A DNA stretch of 64,000 bases. Source: Candidatus Liberimonas magnetica (GTDB lineage: Bacteria; Elusimicrobiota; Endomicrobiia; Endomicrobiales; JAFGIL01). The notes below the pieces were generated by a model. The model had not been told where the DNA came from. It made no database searches and saw only the letters and a list, made by a program, of their open reading frames with translations. The position numbers and the translations under genes are program-made. Where the stretch lies: the NCBI GenBank assembly GCA_020523885.1, contig JAJAPY010000001.1:186001-250000 (forward strand), in the 5' to 3' direction. Below, piece after piece: positions 34,693 through 43,250 of the stretch. Each line of letters begins with the position of its first letter. Position 1 is the first letter of the stretch.

Positions 34693-34713
34693 GTTCCGCC
34701 CAAAAGGCGGAAC
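34693..34713 (+). other. GC-rich leader hairpin before the LPP20 lipoprotein gene
   Basis: GTTCCGCC-CAAAA-GGCGGAAC is a perfect 8-bp stem, with no T-run, 19 nt before the ATG at 34733 and just ahead of a strong AAAGGAGGGTG ribosome site. It is GC-rich in an AT-rich leader, so it could be a regulatory or mRNA-stabilising structure. Confidence 0.55.
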
Positions 34714-34732
34714 GCGACATAAAGGAGGGTGT

Positions 34733-35272
34733 ATGAGAAAGGTTTTGTACGTGTTTCTGGCAGTATGCTTTGGTTTCTTGATCGGGTGTGCAGGTGTTGC
34801 CAAAAAGCCCGATTGGATACTCAAAGGAAGTGGTGCATTTCCAAAAGACAAAAAAGTGTTGTACGGGGTCGGTATCGCTGAAGGCATTAAATCTGAGGCA
34901 CTGCGAAGAACTACTTCAGATAACAGGGCTATTGCGGAAATTTCAAAACAGCTTTCAACCATGTCTACTTCTTTGATGCGCGATTATATGAGCTCTGCCA
35001 GCGTGCCGGAGCAGGAAAAAACGAGCGGGGAGCAGTATGTGGAAAGCACTATAAAGACTTTTACTTCAAATACGTTATCCGGCGTAAAAATAATGGACCG
35101 CTGGGAAAATGGGAAAACCATGTACAGCCTTGCTGCTTTGAACCTTGAAGACCTTAAAACTATGACCGACCAGATAAAAGAGCTAAGCCAGCAGGTAAAA
35201 GACTACATTAAGGCAAATGCAGAAAAAGCATTTGATAAACTCGAATTGGAGCAGGAGAAAAGGGGGAAATAA
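34733..35272 (+). CDS. LPP20-family lipoprotein
   Basis: 179 residues. The signal ends in FLIGCAG, giving a lipidated cysteine near residue 19. The mature part is an LPP20 domain: KPDWILKGSGAFP, VLYGVGIAEGI, then the AIAEISKQLSTMS helix, DRWENGKTMYSLAALN and a C-terminal helix rich in Lys and Glu. It is a paralogue of the LPP20 domain at 33511 and the last of four envelope genes. Probably an outer-membrane lipoprotein; role unknown. Confidence 0.9.
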   Translation: MRKVLYVFLAVCFGFLIGCAGVAKKPDWILKGSGAFPKDKKVLYGVGIAEGIKSEALRRTTSDNRAIAEISKQLSTMSTSLMRDYMSSASVPEQEKTSGEQYVESTIKTFTSNTLSGVKIMDRWENGKTMYSLAALNLEDLKTMTDQIKELSQQVKDYIKANAEKAFDKLELEQEKRGK

Positions 35273-35353
35273 GAGTATTAATTTTAGTATTGTTACTGGA
35301 TTTTTCTATATGAATTATCAGGATAGAAATCTCATACCCTTAATATATGATTT

Positions 35354-35392
35354 AAAAGAGTGGTGGTATAAAAAATGCTGCCACTCTTTTTA
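35354..35392 (+). terminator. Rho-independent terminator after the lipoprotein cluster
   Basis: AAAAGAGTGG and CCACTCTTTT form a 10-bp stem around a 17-nt loop and end in a T-run. Confidence 0.8.
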
Positions 35393-35540
35393 TCATATTT
35401 CACAGAAACCTATAGCACTATACATAGTTTCATATTTTGTTCTTTTATTGATAAATCATTATATTGAAAAAGACTTATATTACCTATATATAAGTAAATT
35501 TGTTAATAATAAATTTCAATAGCATATATCAATAAAAAGA

Positions 35541-35569
35541 TTGACAAATATAATCAATATAGTTATAAT
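35541..35569 (+). promoter_or_regulatory. Perfect consensus sigma70 promoter
   Basis: TTGACA, a 17-bp spacer and TATAAT, with initiation expected near 35576 and a leader of about 44 nt. It drives the barrel-TPR gene at 35620. Confidence 0.85.
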
Positions 35570-35619
35570 TATATAGGAAACATGAAGTATACAGCACAAT
35601 CTACCTTTTTATTTAAAAA

Positions 35620-37851
35620 ATGAATAAAAATACTCTAAATATCAAATCAAATAGAGTTGAAAATTTACTCCTATATACAGATTTTATTGTAGGAATTCCG
35701 CTACAAATAGTTATTAAATTTTCAATATTTATTTTATTTTCATTAGTTACATATAGTGTTGCTTTTGCTGTTTCTGCAGGTAGTACCGGGGGTGAGTTTC
35801 TAAAGATAAATCCTGATCCGGAAGTAGTATCAATGGGTGATGGCTCTGTGGGAGCATACATGGAACAGCCTAGTGTAATGCTGGTTAATCCAGCTGGCCT
35901 GTTAGGAGTTGACCGGTCAAAGCTGTCCATTAACCATATAATTTATGTAGAAGGGATCAGATATACATATACAGGTTTTGCTATGCCGCTTTCTTACGGC
36001 GGTGTTGGTTTTTCATTAAGTTATTTATCATACGGAGATATAGAAGGCCGCGATAAGGATTTTAATCTTGTCGGTGTGTCGCAAAGCAACGATATTTTAT
36101 TTACTGCAAGTTACTGTTTGCCTATAAAACAAACTATACCTGTCGTAAAAGAATACGGTTCAGTGGGCATGAACTTCAAGTTCGTACGCAGTACTTTAGC
36201 GGATTTTTCGGCGGAAGCGATAGCTGTTGATGTAGGCGGCATATACAGGGTAAATTTGATAAAAGGCTTGACAGCAGGTATAGTGTATAAAAATCTGGGA
36301 AGCGGTTTGAAGTTCGTAAAGGAAACGAACGACCTTCCGCAAACGCTTGCCCTGGGCTTGAATTATAAAAAATATGAAGCAAAGAATTTAAATGTAGTTT
36401 TTGATGTGGGCATGCCGAACCAAGGGCCTATGAGTTTGTCTGCCGGGTGCAGTGTAGACCCGATTTATAACCTTTCTTTGAGAGCCGGGTATAAATTTAT
36501 AGAAGATGCTTTTAATTCTGGTGTGAGAGCCGGGTTTGGCATTAATCTTGGCGGGGTCCAGATCGATTATGCTTTTACTCCTGCGGAGTATTTCTCGGCT
36601 ATACACAATATAAGCGTAGCCATACCACTCGGGAACATATTTTCAAACGAGTTGGCATCGGAACACTACCTTAACACTCATTTTCAAGCAGCTATGGATT
36701 ATTACCGTTCAGGCGATTATGTCTATGCAAAGCAGGCATTCCAGGAGATCCTTGAGGCCTATCCGGGCCATAAGCCTTCAAGGCAGTATCTGAATAAAGT
36801 AAATACCGCTCTGGACGAACTAAAGAAAAAACAGGAAGCCATCATAACAAAATATCTCCTGAAAGGAAAAGATGCTGTTAATGCTAAAGATTTTATAACT
36901 GCAAAGAGATATTTTACCCGCATATTGAACCTTGATGAGAACAATAAAGACGCTATGAGTAATCTAAAAGCTGTAGACGATACTCTCAAACTCGTCGAGG
37001 CTGAAAAGAACAGGCAGATGAATAAGGAAAAAATAGAAAAAGAATGGAAACTTGCTATCGGCCTTATCAACAAAGGAGATTATATCGCTGCAAAAGACAA
37101 ACTTGATATTATGCTTAAGATCGACCCCGGAAACAAAGAAGCGGAAAAATATGTGTTGACCATAGAGAACAAGTTAAAACAGATAGCCGGTACGGAGGTC
37201 AGCAAGATATTCAGGCAGGCAACGGTCCTGTATTACAAAGGGAATTATGAAGCGGCGATAAAGTACTTTGAAGCAGTTATCCTGGCAGCTCCGGACAGGC
37301 TTGACGCAAAGGATTTCCTGGATAAGTGCAATGCCAAGATAAATGAGATGCTAGAGAAACAGAAAATAGAAAAGATAGCTCAGAAGCAGACTAAGGTAAA
37401 AGACCAGCTGGCAGAGGTATATAATACAGCTTTGAAATATTTTGAAAAGAATAAGTTTGAACAGGCTTTAAGCTATTTTTATGAAAGCCTGAAGATAGCT
37501 AATGATTACGAGTTTTCAGAAGAGGTAGGCAGGATCAAGAACTACATCGCAATGTCCAAGGTGTCTTTAGCAGAGCAATATTATAAAGAAGGTTTTTCAA
37601 CCTATCAGAAAAATGATTTTGAGGAAGCCGCGAAGCTTTATAATCAGGCTTTGAGATATGACCCTGACAATGCGGCGGCAAAGACAGAACTTCAAAAGAT
37701 ATCCAAACAGCTGTCGCAGAGTTATTACGAGAAAGGAATGACATATTTCAGCCAGGGGGATATGGATAAGGCAAAAACGTATTTCCAGAAATCGCTCTTC
37801 TATGACCCAAAGATGAAGGAATCTTTAAGGGCTATAGAAAGAATAAAGTAA
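35620..37851 (+). CDS. PorV/UPF0164-like outer-membrane barrel fused to TPR repeats
   Basis: 743 residues. A signal-like hydrophobic segment lies at about 30-50. Residues about 55-355 show the PorV/UPF0164 pattern (VVSMGDGSVGAYMEQPS, LVNPAGLLGV, then alternating beta strands such as AMPLSYGGVGFSLSYLSYG and a final YAFTPAEYFSAIHNISVAIP). Residues about 360-743 are TPR units (HFQAAMDYYRSGDYVYAKQ, LYNQALRYDPDNAAAK, MTYFSQGDMDKAKTYFQ). PorV-type barrels take part in type IX secretion in Bacteroidota; a role for this hybrid is inference. It lies about 100 bp upstream of a gene whose product ends in a FlgD-Ig/type-A-sorting-like domain. Confidence 0.85.
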   Translation: MNKNTLNIKSNRVENLLLYTDFIVGIPLQIVIKFSIFILFSLVTYSVAFAVSAGSTGGEFLKINPDPEVVSMGDGSVGAYMEQPSVMLVNPAGLLGVDRSKLSINHIIYVEGIRYTYTGFAMPLSYGGVGFSLSYLSYGDIEGRDKDFNLVGVSQSNDILFTASYCLPIKQTIPVVKEYGSVGMNFKFVRSTLADFSAEAIAVDVGGIYRVNLIKGLTAGIVYKNLGSGLKFVKETNDLPQTLALGLNYKKYEAKNLNVVFDVGMPNQGPMSLSAGCSVDPIYNLSLRAGYKFIEDAFNSGVRAGFGINLGGVQIDYAFTPAEYFSAIHNISVAIPLGNIFSNELASEHYLNTHFQAAMDYYRSGDYVYAKQAFQEILEAYPGHKPSRQYLNKVNTALDELKKKQEAIITKYLLKGKDAVNAKDFITAKRYFTRILNLDENNKDAMSNLKAVDDTLKLVEAEKNRQMNKEKIEKEWKLAIGLINKGDYIAAKDKLDIMLKIDPGNKEAEKYVLTIENKLKQIAGTEVSKIFRQATVLYYKGNYEAAIKYFEAVILAAPDRLDAKDFLDKCNAKINEMLEKQKIEKIAQKQTKVKDQLAEVYNTALKYFEKNKFEQALSYFYESLKIANDYEFSEEVGRIKNYIAMSKVSLAEQYYKEGFSTYQKNDFEEAAKLYNQALRYDPDNAAAKTELQKISKQLSQSYYEKGMTYFSQGDMDKAKTYFQKSLFYDPKMKESLRAIERIK

Positions 37852-37856
37852 AAAAA

Positions 37857-37890
37857 CAGTTGTAAGCGGTAAGGTATAAGTTATAAGTAA
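37857..37890. repeat. TAAG-type word array, single arm
   Basis: An ACAG head followed by TTGTAAGCGGTAAGGTATAAG and TTATAAG, starting 6 nt after the stop codon of the barrel gene. No opposite arm is visible. Confidence 0.7.
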
Positions 37891-37954
37891 CGACACGAGC
37901 ACGGACAAAAATAGCAATAAGCGAACAACAGGATGCACTATACAAGAGCTTAAA

Positions 37955-40900
37955 ATGAAAAAAACTTTATATTTATATTTATTTTTTATAATTTGCTTAA
38001 CTGCAGTATATAAAGAAGCTTTCGCGGATGATACTCTGGTTATTCCAAATACTCCGGTTGCTGTTGCAAGTATATCTGATTGGAATCCCACGGACAAATA
38101 TAATGTACGGATAAAGATATTAACGAATGGCAACAGCGGAAATACGTTATACCTGATACTGCGCCTGGACTTGGCCGGAGGAACAACTCTGCAAACCTGG
38201 ACTCATCACAGCGACAGCGATGTGGTAGTAGACCCTGACCTTAACCCGAATTCTACGTATACTTATATGATAAAAGCGCGCCGTGCTTACGAATCGCCGT
38301 ATTCGGCACCTTCATCTTCCACGACCGCTCCATCTCTGGTGCCTGATTCAAAATGGATCAGTGTAAGTACAACTACCATAACCTGGCAATGGGGCCAGGT
38401 GGCAGAAGCCACGTCCTATAAAGTGTATTCAAGCACACTCGGATTTTTGACAGCACAGGCCCCGTCTGGCGCAGGCCCTTACACATGGAAACAAACAGGC
38501 CTCATTCCGGGAAGTCTCTATTCTTTTTTAATCAGAGCGGCAAACCAATTCGGGCAGGGCCAGTATCTGACAACTATTACTACAAGCACCTATGCTCAAG
38601 TTCCGGGTACTCCTGAAGTAACTTCTTTTAATAATGTTGTGCATAGTACCAATAGCATATTTGTATCTTTTGGTAATTCGGCTAATTCGGCTATGACACA
38701 GTACTTGATAAAAACCCTGGCTAATTCGAATACTTATTATGTGCAGGCAGACGGCAAACTGGGCACAGGTAAGGTTTGGCAGACTTATTCCCAGTGGGGT
38801 GCAGATACTTACCGTGGATACGGTGCAAAAGGCATATTGGTAAATTATCTGGATCCAGGAACAAATTATCGTTTCACGGTAAAGGCAAGGAATTCTTATA
38901 ACATAGAGACTAATTATTCCGCGCAGGTAAGTACTGATACCAGGACTCAATATCCTGACCCGGTCTTGATAGATGTTACAACAGATACTATAAAAGTTAT
39001 GATAGATGTACATAAAAATTATATAAATAATACTTACAACACGTATTGTTTTAAAATTAAACCGCACGGACAAAACACTAAATATCTTAATGCAAACGGC
39101 ACTTTAGGTGATTCAGAAGTGTGGTACACGACCAAAACCTGGGGCGGGTGTATGGTAGACGGTGTGGTCCAAGGCGCTTCAACCGGTACGGTGATCCGCC
39201 TTCCGCTGCCTGCCAACAGATATTACACTGTCACTCTCGGTGCAAAAACAAAGAATGTATTAACCAGCAACTATCTTCTGGGTTTTTCCACTTTTACGCG
39301 GCCTTTCCAACCTAATATCTCATTACAGTCCGTTACAACAGGGGCCATTAATTTAGGTTTCAGTAATTTATATACTATGAATAGCAGTAGTTTTACAAAA
39401 TATTACGTAAAAGCTGTTCTTGCGGACGGCACTACGCAGTATTTACAGCAGAACCAGACTTTGGCCTCAGCTCTCTTCTTGCAGACAACGACCCAATGGG
39501 TAAACAATCAATGGAATAATAATATTAAACTACAATCTCTTGTTTCTAATATGGGATTTAATATACAAGTAGCAGCGCAGAACGGGTTTGGCATGCCGGA
39601 AAATTCTATAAATATTTCAACCTGGACGTTATTGGCAAGGCCGGCGGTTCCTCATGCGTATGCAGGATGGGATCCTAATAATCATAACTCTATACAGGTT
39701 GATATTAATACAAATGATCCCAATTCAGTATTTACAAAGTACGCAATAATCAGGGATGACGGAAGCAACAATTATTTCAAAGGGGACGGTTCTTTAAGTG
39801 CTAATTTTACAGATGCAAAGTTTTACACAAGGCAGGAATGGATAACTGCCGGCCGTAATATCCTGAATTTTATTAATACCACTAACCAGCCCTATACATT
39901 TAAATTGCAGGCTTGGTCTGATGCTCAACAATCACACACTAAGGACCCTTATTTTATTTCAAGTTCTACTCAGGTCCATTCATCGCCCCAGCAACCCGGT
40001 TTCGCACCGTCTTTATCAGTTATTAATAATAACTACATCAGAATAGCCTGGGCTCCCACCGCTGATGCAAGTTATATGGCTATATACTACAGTACCAAAA
40101 ACTACAGCCCTTATTATATTGATGGTTTCAACAGCCTGCATTATATAAATCGGGCTGCAAACCAGTCTATTCCAGAACTTGATTACTACAATTACCATAT
40201 AAACGGTTCAACTCCTTTACCTGTAAACGATTTTTCTTTACAAACCTATACTAGTTCAATTACGATTAACTGGCAAAGCATTGCCAATCCTGCCGCCTCA
40301 CCTATTTTATACTTCGCTATAAAAGGAGTAAACAGTGAAGGAGCTGAAGGGCAGCCAAGTGAACTGTCAAGCGAAGTCAACGTGCAACCCTTAATAAACG
40401 GCTATAAGATATATGCAGACACTTTTTCGAGGGTTATTACGGATATAAATGATCTTACTTCCACCTTTGCAGGACTTTTACCGAATAAAAAATATACCTA
40501 TAAGTTAAGCGCCTTAACTACCCAGAATTTAGAAAGTGCTCCTGTAACTTTCTCCACCTATACCTTTGCGGCGGCTGTAACTAATCTTAAATCTAAAACT
40601 AACTGGAATCCTGATCTAAAGTTTTTTAACACTATTACCTATGATTTGAATAATAATCCTGTAAATACGGAATTTGCTGTACAGGCGGATAATTTGATGT
40701 GGCTTGACGGAACTGGAAATGCCGGTTCCTTGGCCCCTGTCTGGTTGTCATCGACAAGCTGGCAGCACAACTATTTAAAAGTTTCTACTTCGTACAGATA
40801 TAATGTGTATGTGCGGAACGCCTATCATATTATTACTTCAAGCAGTGCAGTTGTAAACCAAAAAACATTAAAATTTGCAATCCCTGTTTTAAGTGCCATA

Positions 40901-42349
40901 AGGTGCAAATATTCACCGGCTGATACAAGGCCTGTAAAAAACGGAGGGAGCAGTAATTCAAGCACACCCTCCTTCAGCTGGGATGTCCTTTATACTAGTT
41001 TCCCTATCACGAGCTATTTCCTATCCTGGAGCACGGCCCCTGCTGCAACGCCTAATATTTCAGTAAGCACAGCTAATACCTGCTTTAACCCGGTAATAGT
41101 CTTTGAACCGAATGACCAAAAACAGTATTACTTAAAGGTTATGGCTCAGGATAATCAAAATCAATGGTCAGATATCACAAGCTTCAATTATTATTTTTGC
41201 GATGACCGGACTCCATTTTCCATACCCCAGCAGATAAATATCGGTGGCGTGCCTTTTAACGGTTTGGATTACGGTGTTCCTCTGTCTGCCCAAATAAAAC
41301 TGGATTTTAAAAAAGTTATATCAACGGACACCCTGCCTAACAATATATATTTCCAGGCCCTAAGTAATGAAACTGAGGACGCTATATCTCAAAAGCTGGA
41401 CCCTGCGCTGAGTTTTGACACTACCATAACGACTGCAACTTTTGTAACTTTAAGCACGAATTTTACGTCTAACTGGACCTATGACCTTGTAATATCTACA
41501 AGCGTGAGGGATCGTGCCTGGAACGTGCTGGATACCGAATATAGAAAGCGGTTCAGGGCTATAATAGCCAAGGATGCCCAGGTCACTAACAGGGTAAGCA
41601 TACTAAAAACTCTAGGCGAGAAAGCAACTGTGGCCATAGCACCTGGTTCACTGCCTCAAGATGCCTATATTTTAATGAATGGAAATCCGGATACCAACCC
41701 GCAAAAAGTATCAAAATCGATATTCGATAAAGCTCAATCCAAGATTAATGACAAGAATAGGCCAAGCTGGTATGTGGAAACAAATATGTATGACTCTAAT
41801 TACCAGCAGATCTTTAGCAGCCAGACCCTTCTTTCTCCTGTACCTCTTACAATGACATACCTTGATAATGACAATAACGGTATGGTAGACGGAACATGCT
41901 TAAGGGTGGATTCTCTAAGCCTTTGGTGGCTTGATGAGGCAAAGCAATTATGGAGTAAAGTCCCGTCAACAATAGATAAGTCAAACAAGATAGTTACGGC
42001 AAGGGTCAGCCACTTAAGTGTATACGCTCTATTTGGAGCGCTCAACCTTTCGGTAGATGATGTTATAGTGGCCCCGGTCCCCTGGGTGCCTGAACTCGGG
42101 GATGTTGCAAAAGGAACGCTGGCCGGAGGGATCACATTCAGGAATTTGCCTTATCAGGGAGAGATAAGGATTTATACAGTTAGCGGGGAACTGGTAAGGA
42201 AGATAGATTTGAACTCCTTTATTGATCCGAACGGGTATGCCTGGGATGGGAAGAACGGAGACGGCAAATATGTGGCCAGCGGTGTTTACCTCTGGGTAGT
42301 CAGATCGGACCAGGGAAAGAAAACGGGCAAACTTATAGTAATAAGATAA
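37955..42349 (+). CDS. Large exported fibronectin-III-like protein with FlgD-Ig C-terminus
   Basis: 1,464 residues. An N-terminal signal (LYLYLFFIICLTAVYKEAFA) is followed by a row of fibronectin-III-like modules from about 25 to 1050 (for example TWQWGQVAEATSYKVYSS, then LIPGSLYSFLIRAANQFG). A Big_5-like module lies around 1090-1190, and a FlgD-Ig-like C-terminus at about 1370-1464 (GEIRIYTVSGELVRKI, WDGKNGDGKYVASGVYLW). In Bacteroidota and relatives such a C-terminus resembles type A sorting domains. Probably a surface adhesin or structural protein; the upstream PorV-like barrel fits that. The ribosome site is weak. Confidence 0.88.
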   Translation: MKKTLYLYLFFIICLTAVYKEAFADDTLVIPNTPVAVASISDWNPTDKYNVRIKILTNGNSGNTLYLILRLDLAGGTTLQTWTHHSDSDVVVDPDLNPNSTYTYMIKARRAYESPYSAPSSSTTAPSLVPDSKWISVSTTTITWQWGQVAEATSYKVYSSTLGFLTAQAPSGAGPYTWKQTGLIPGSLYSFLIRAANQFGQGQYLTTITTSTYAQVPGTPEVTSFNNVVHSTNSIFVSFGNSANSAMTQYLIKTLANSNTYYVQADGKLGTGKVWQTYSQWGADTYRGYGAKGILVNYLDPGTNYRFTVKARNSYNIETNYSAQVSTDTRTQYPDPVLIDVTTDTIKVMIDVHKNYINNTYNTYCFKIKPHGQNTKYLNANGTLGDSEVWYTTKTWGGCMVDGVVQGASTGTVIRLPLPANRYYTVTLGAKTKNVLTSNYLLGFSTFTRPFQPNISLQSVTTGAINLGFSNLYTMNSSSFTKYYVKAVLADGTTQYLQQNQTLASALFLQTTTQWVNNQWNNNIKLQSLVSNMGFNIQVAAQNGFGMPENSINISTWTLLARPAVPHAYAGWDPNNHNSIQVDINTNDPNSVFTKYAIIRDDGSNNYFKGDGSLSANFTDAKFYTRQEWITAGRNILNFINTTNQPYTFKLQAWSDAQQSHTKDPYFISSSTQVHSSPQQPGFAPSLSVINNNYIRIAWAPTADASYMAIYYSTKNYSPYYIDGFNSLHYINRAANQSIPELDYYNYHINGSTPLPVNDFSLQTYTSSITINWQSIANPAASPILYFAIKGVNSEGAEGQPSELSSEVNVQPLINGYKIYADTFSRVITDINDLTSTFAGLLPNKKYTYKLSALTTQNLESAPVTFSTYTFAAAVTNLKSKTNWNPDLKFFNTITYDLNNNPVNTEFAVQADNLMWLDGTGNAGSLAPVWLSSTSWQHNYLKVSTSYRYNVYVRNAYHIITSSSAVVNQKTLKFAIPVLSAIRCKYSPADTRPVKNGGSSNSSTPSFSWDVLYTSFPITSYFLSWSTAPAATPNISVSTANTCFNPVIVFEPNDQKQYYLKVMAQDNQNQWSDITSFNYYFCDDRTPFSIPQQINIGGVPFNGLDYGVPLSAQIKLDFKKVISTDTLPNNIYFQALSNETEDAISQKLDPALSFDTTITTATFVTLSTNFTSNWTYDLVISTSVRDRAWNVLDTEYRKRFRAIIAKDAQVTNRVSILKTLGEKATVAIAPGSLPQDAYILMNGNPDTNPQKVSKSIFDKAQSKINDKNRPSWYVETNMYDSNYQQIFSSQTLLSPVPLTMTYLDNDNNGMVDGTCLRVDSLSLWWLDEAKQLWSKVPSTIDKSNKIVTARVSHLSVYALFGALNLSVDDVIVAPVPWVPELGDVAKGTLAGGITFRNLPYQGEIRIYTVSGELVRKIDLNSFIDPNGYAWDGKNGDGKYVASGVYLWVVRSDQGKKTGKLIVIR

Positions 42350-42350
42350 A

Positions 42351-42388
42351 ACACCAGTCGTAAGTGATAAGTGGTAAGTTGTAAGAAA
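42351..42388. repeat. TAAG-type word array, single arm
   Basis: An ACCAG head followed by TCGTAAGTGATAAGTGGTAAG and TTGTAAG directly after the stop codon of the fibronectin-type gene. No opposite arm is clear. Confidence 0.75.
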
Positions 42389-42560
42389 GATAGAAGCAAG
42401 CAAAAACAGGGAATATGAATCAATTGTAAGAAACGGCAAAGGCTGTGTGATTTAGGATTGATTTCAATAATTTATCACTAAACGGACATTCTTTCTTCAC
42501 AAGTCAGTTATATAATTTATAATTTATCGAATTTAGGGATTTCGGAAATAAAGTTTTGAT

Positions 42561-42614
42561 TTCACAATCTTTTTACAATTCGTTCAAATGTTTTTCACAG
42601 TATTAGAGTATTAA
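42561..42614 (+). promoter_or_regulatory. Tandem Pho-box-like promoter, module 2
   Basis: TTCACA (42561), TTTACA (42572), TTCAAA (42583) and TTCACA (42594) start exactly 11 bp apart. A -10-like TATTAA starts at 42609, nine bases after the last box. There is no separate -35 hexamer, as in PhoB-activated promoters. Confidence 0.7.
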
Positions 42615-42630
42615 ATTGTTGAGGTAATAT

Positions 42631-43212
42631 ATGACGACACATCTATTTCCTAAAATAACTGGAAAGAATATGATAAAGGTTATTGTCATAGGGTTTCTTT
42701 TATTGGGGACAATAGCTCCAATGTCGAACTATGAGATTCGTGCTTTATTCGTGAGCCTGGATGTGATCGGCCATACTCCTAATGTTCTTGAAGTCCTAAC
42801 CCTTTCACAATTGAACAATGTAGTTATGAAGGGGTTTTTTAAAGATAACGATTTTGACCAGAATGGCAAACCTATAACCAAAAATAGCAAAAACACAGGT
42901 AAGCTGTTTGATACCAATCTCGCTTATTGTTTAACCGGCAGCGTGAAGTGGCCGGTTGAAATAGGTTTTTATGTAATCAGCAAGGTATTTAACGGCTACA
43001 GCCTTAATATGCCTGATGTTGTCAGTTCTATAAATTTAAAGGTTTATGATTACTGCCTGACGCTACCGATGAATTTCTACGTTTTAAATCTCTTGTCAAT
43101 ACTCACATTGCCGAGAAGCAGTTTAGATGTGGATAGTATGTTAGTGAACAATGTAATAAATAAAGACGTCATATATAAATATCTTACAATTATTAACCCA
43201 ATCCTGATTTAA
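42631..43212 (+). CDS. Small membrane protein of the PRGSxD module family (module 2)
   Basis: 193 residues. A first hydrophobic segment (VIVIGFLLLGTIAPM) is followed by SNYEIRALFVSLDVIG, which aligns with AYNAVEMKALMLSAQIF in the module 4 protein at 51325. A hydrophilic stretch around 70-95 and a second hydrophobic segment (FYVLNLLSILT) end in LPRSSLD and a 34-residue tail. GAGGT precedes the ATG. It sits between a four-box promoter and a terminator-like hairpin that overlaps its own stop codon. Function unknown. Confidence 0.82.
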   Translation: MTTHLFPKITGKNMIKVIVIGFLLLGTIAPMSNYEIRALFVSLDVIGHTPNVLEVLTLSQLNNVVMKGFFKDNDFDQNGKPITKNSKNTGKLFDTNLAYCLTGSVKWPVEIGFYVISKVFNGYSLNMPDVVSSINLKVYDYCLTLPMNFYVLNLLSILTLPRSSLDVDSMLVNNVINKDVIYKYLTIINPILI

Positions 43213-43229
43213 AGCATGGTTGGGTTTTT
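43195..43229 (+). terminator. Terminator/attenuator hairpin overlapping the stop of the module 2 small gene
   Basis: AACCCAATC pairs with GGTTGGGTT (nine pairs, one G-T) and ends in a T-run. The left arm is coding (Asn-Pro-Ile); the stop codon is in the loop. The large gene starts about 22 nt downstream. Confidence 0.8.
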
Positions 43230-43250
43230 AATTTGTAAAAGGAAAATAAT

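Larger units (their letters stand above)
35273..35619. other. AT-rich intergenic region, 347 bp
   Basis: About 75-80% A+T, clearly above its neighbours. It holds a terminator (35354-35392) and a consensus promoter (35541-35569). An open frame through it is very AT-biased, overlaps the upstream gene and contains the terminator, so I do not call it a gene. Confidence 0.7.

Noticed and set aside
35217-35522. 101-codon plus-strand frame in the AT-rich gap
   Set aside because: It overlaps the lipoprotein gene, spans a rho-independent terminator, and its tyrosine/isoleucine-rich composition simply reflects the AT content.
27926-42388. CRISPR array or direct-repeat locus
   Set aside because: The words are 7-10 bp, degenerate and without spacers of constant length; no cas gene is present.
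42350-42560. RNA gene in the gap before module 2
   Set aside because: Apart from the TAAG words at its start I see no stable structure or conserved motif.
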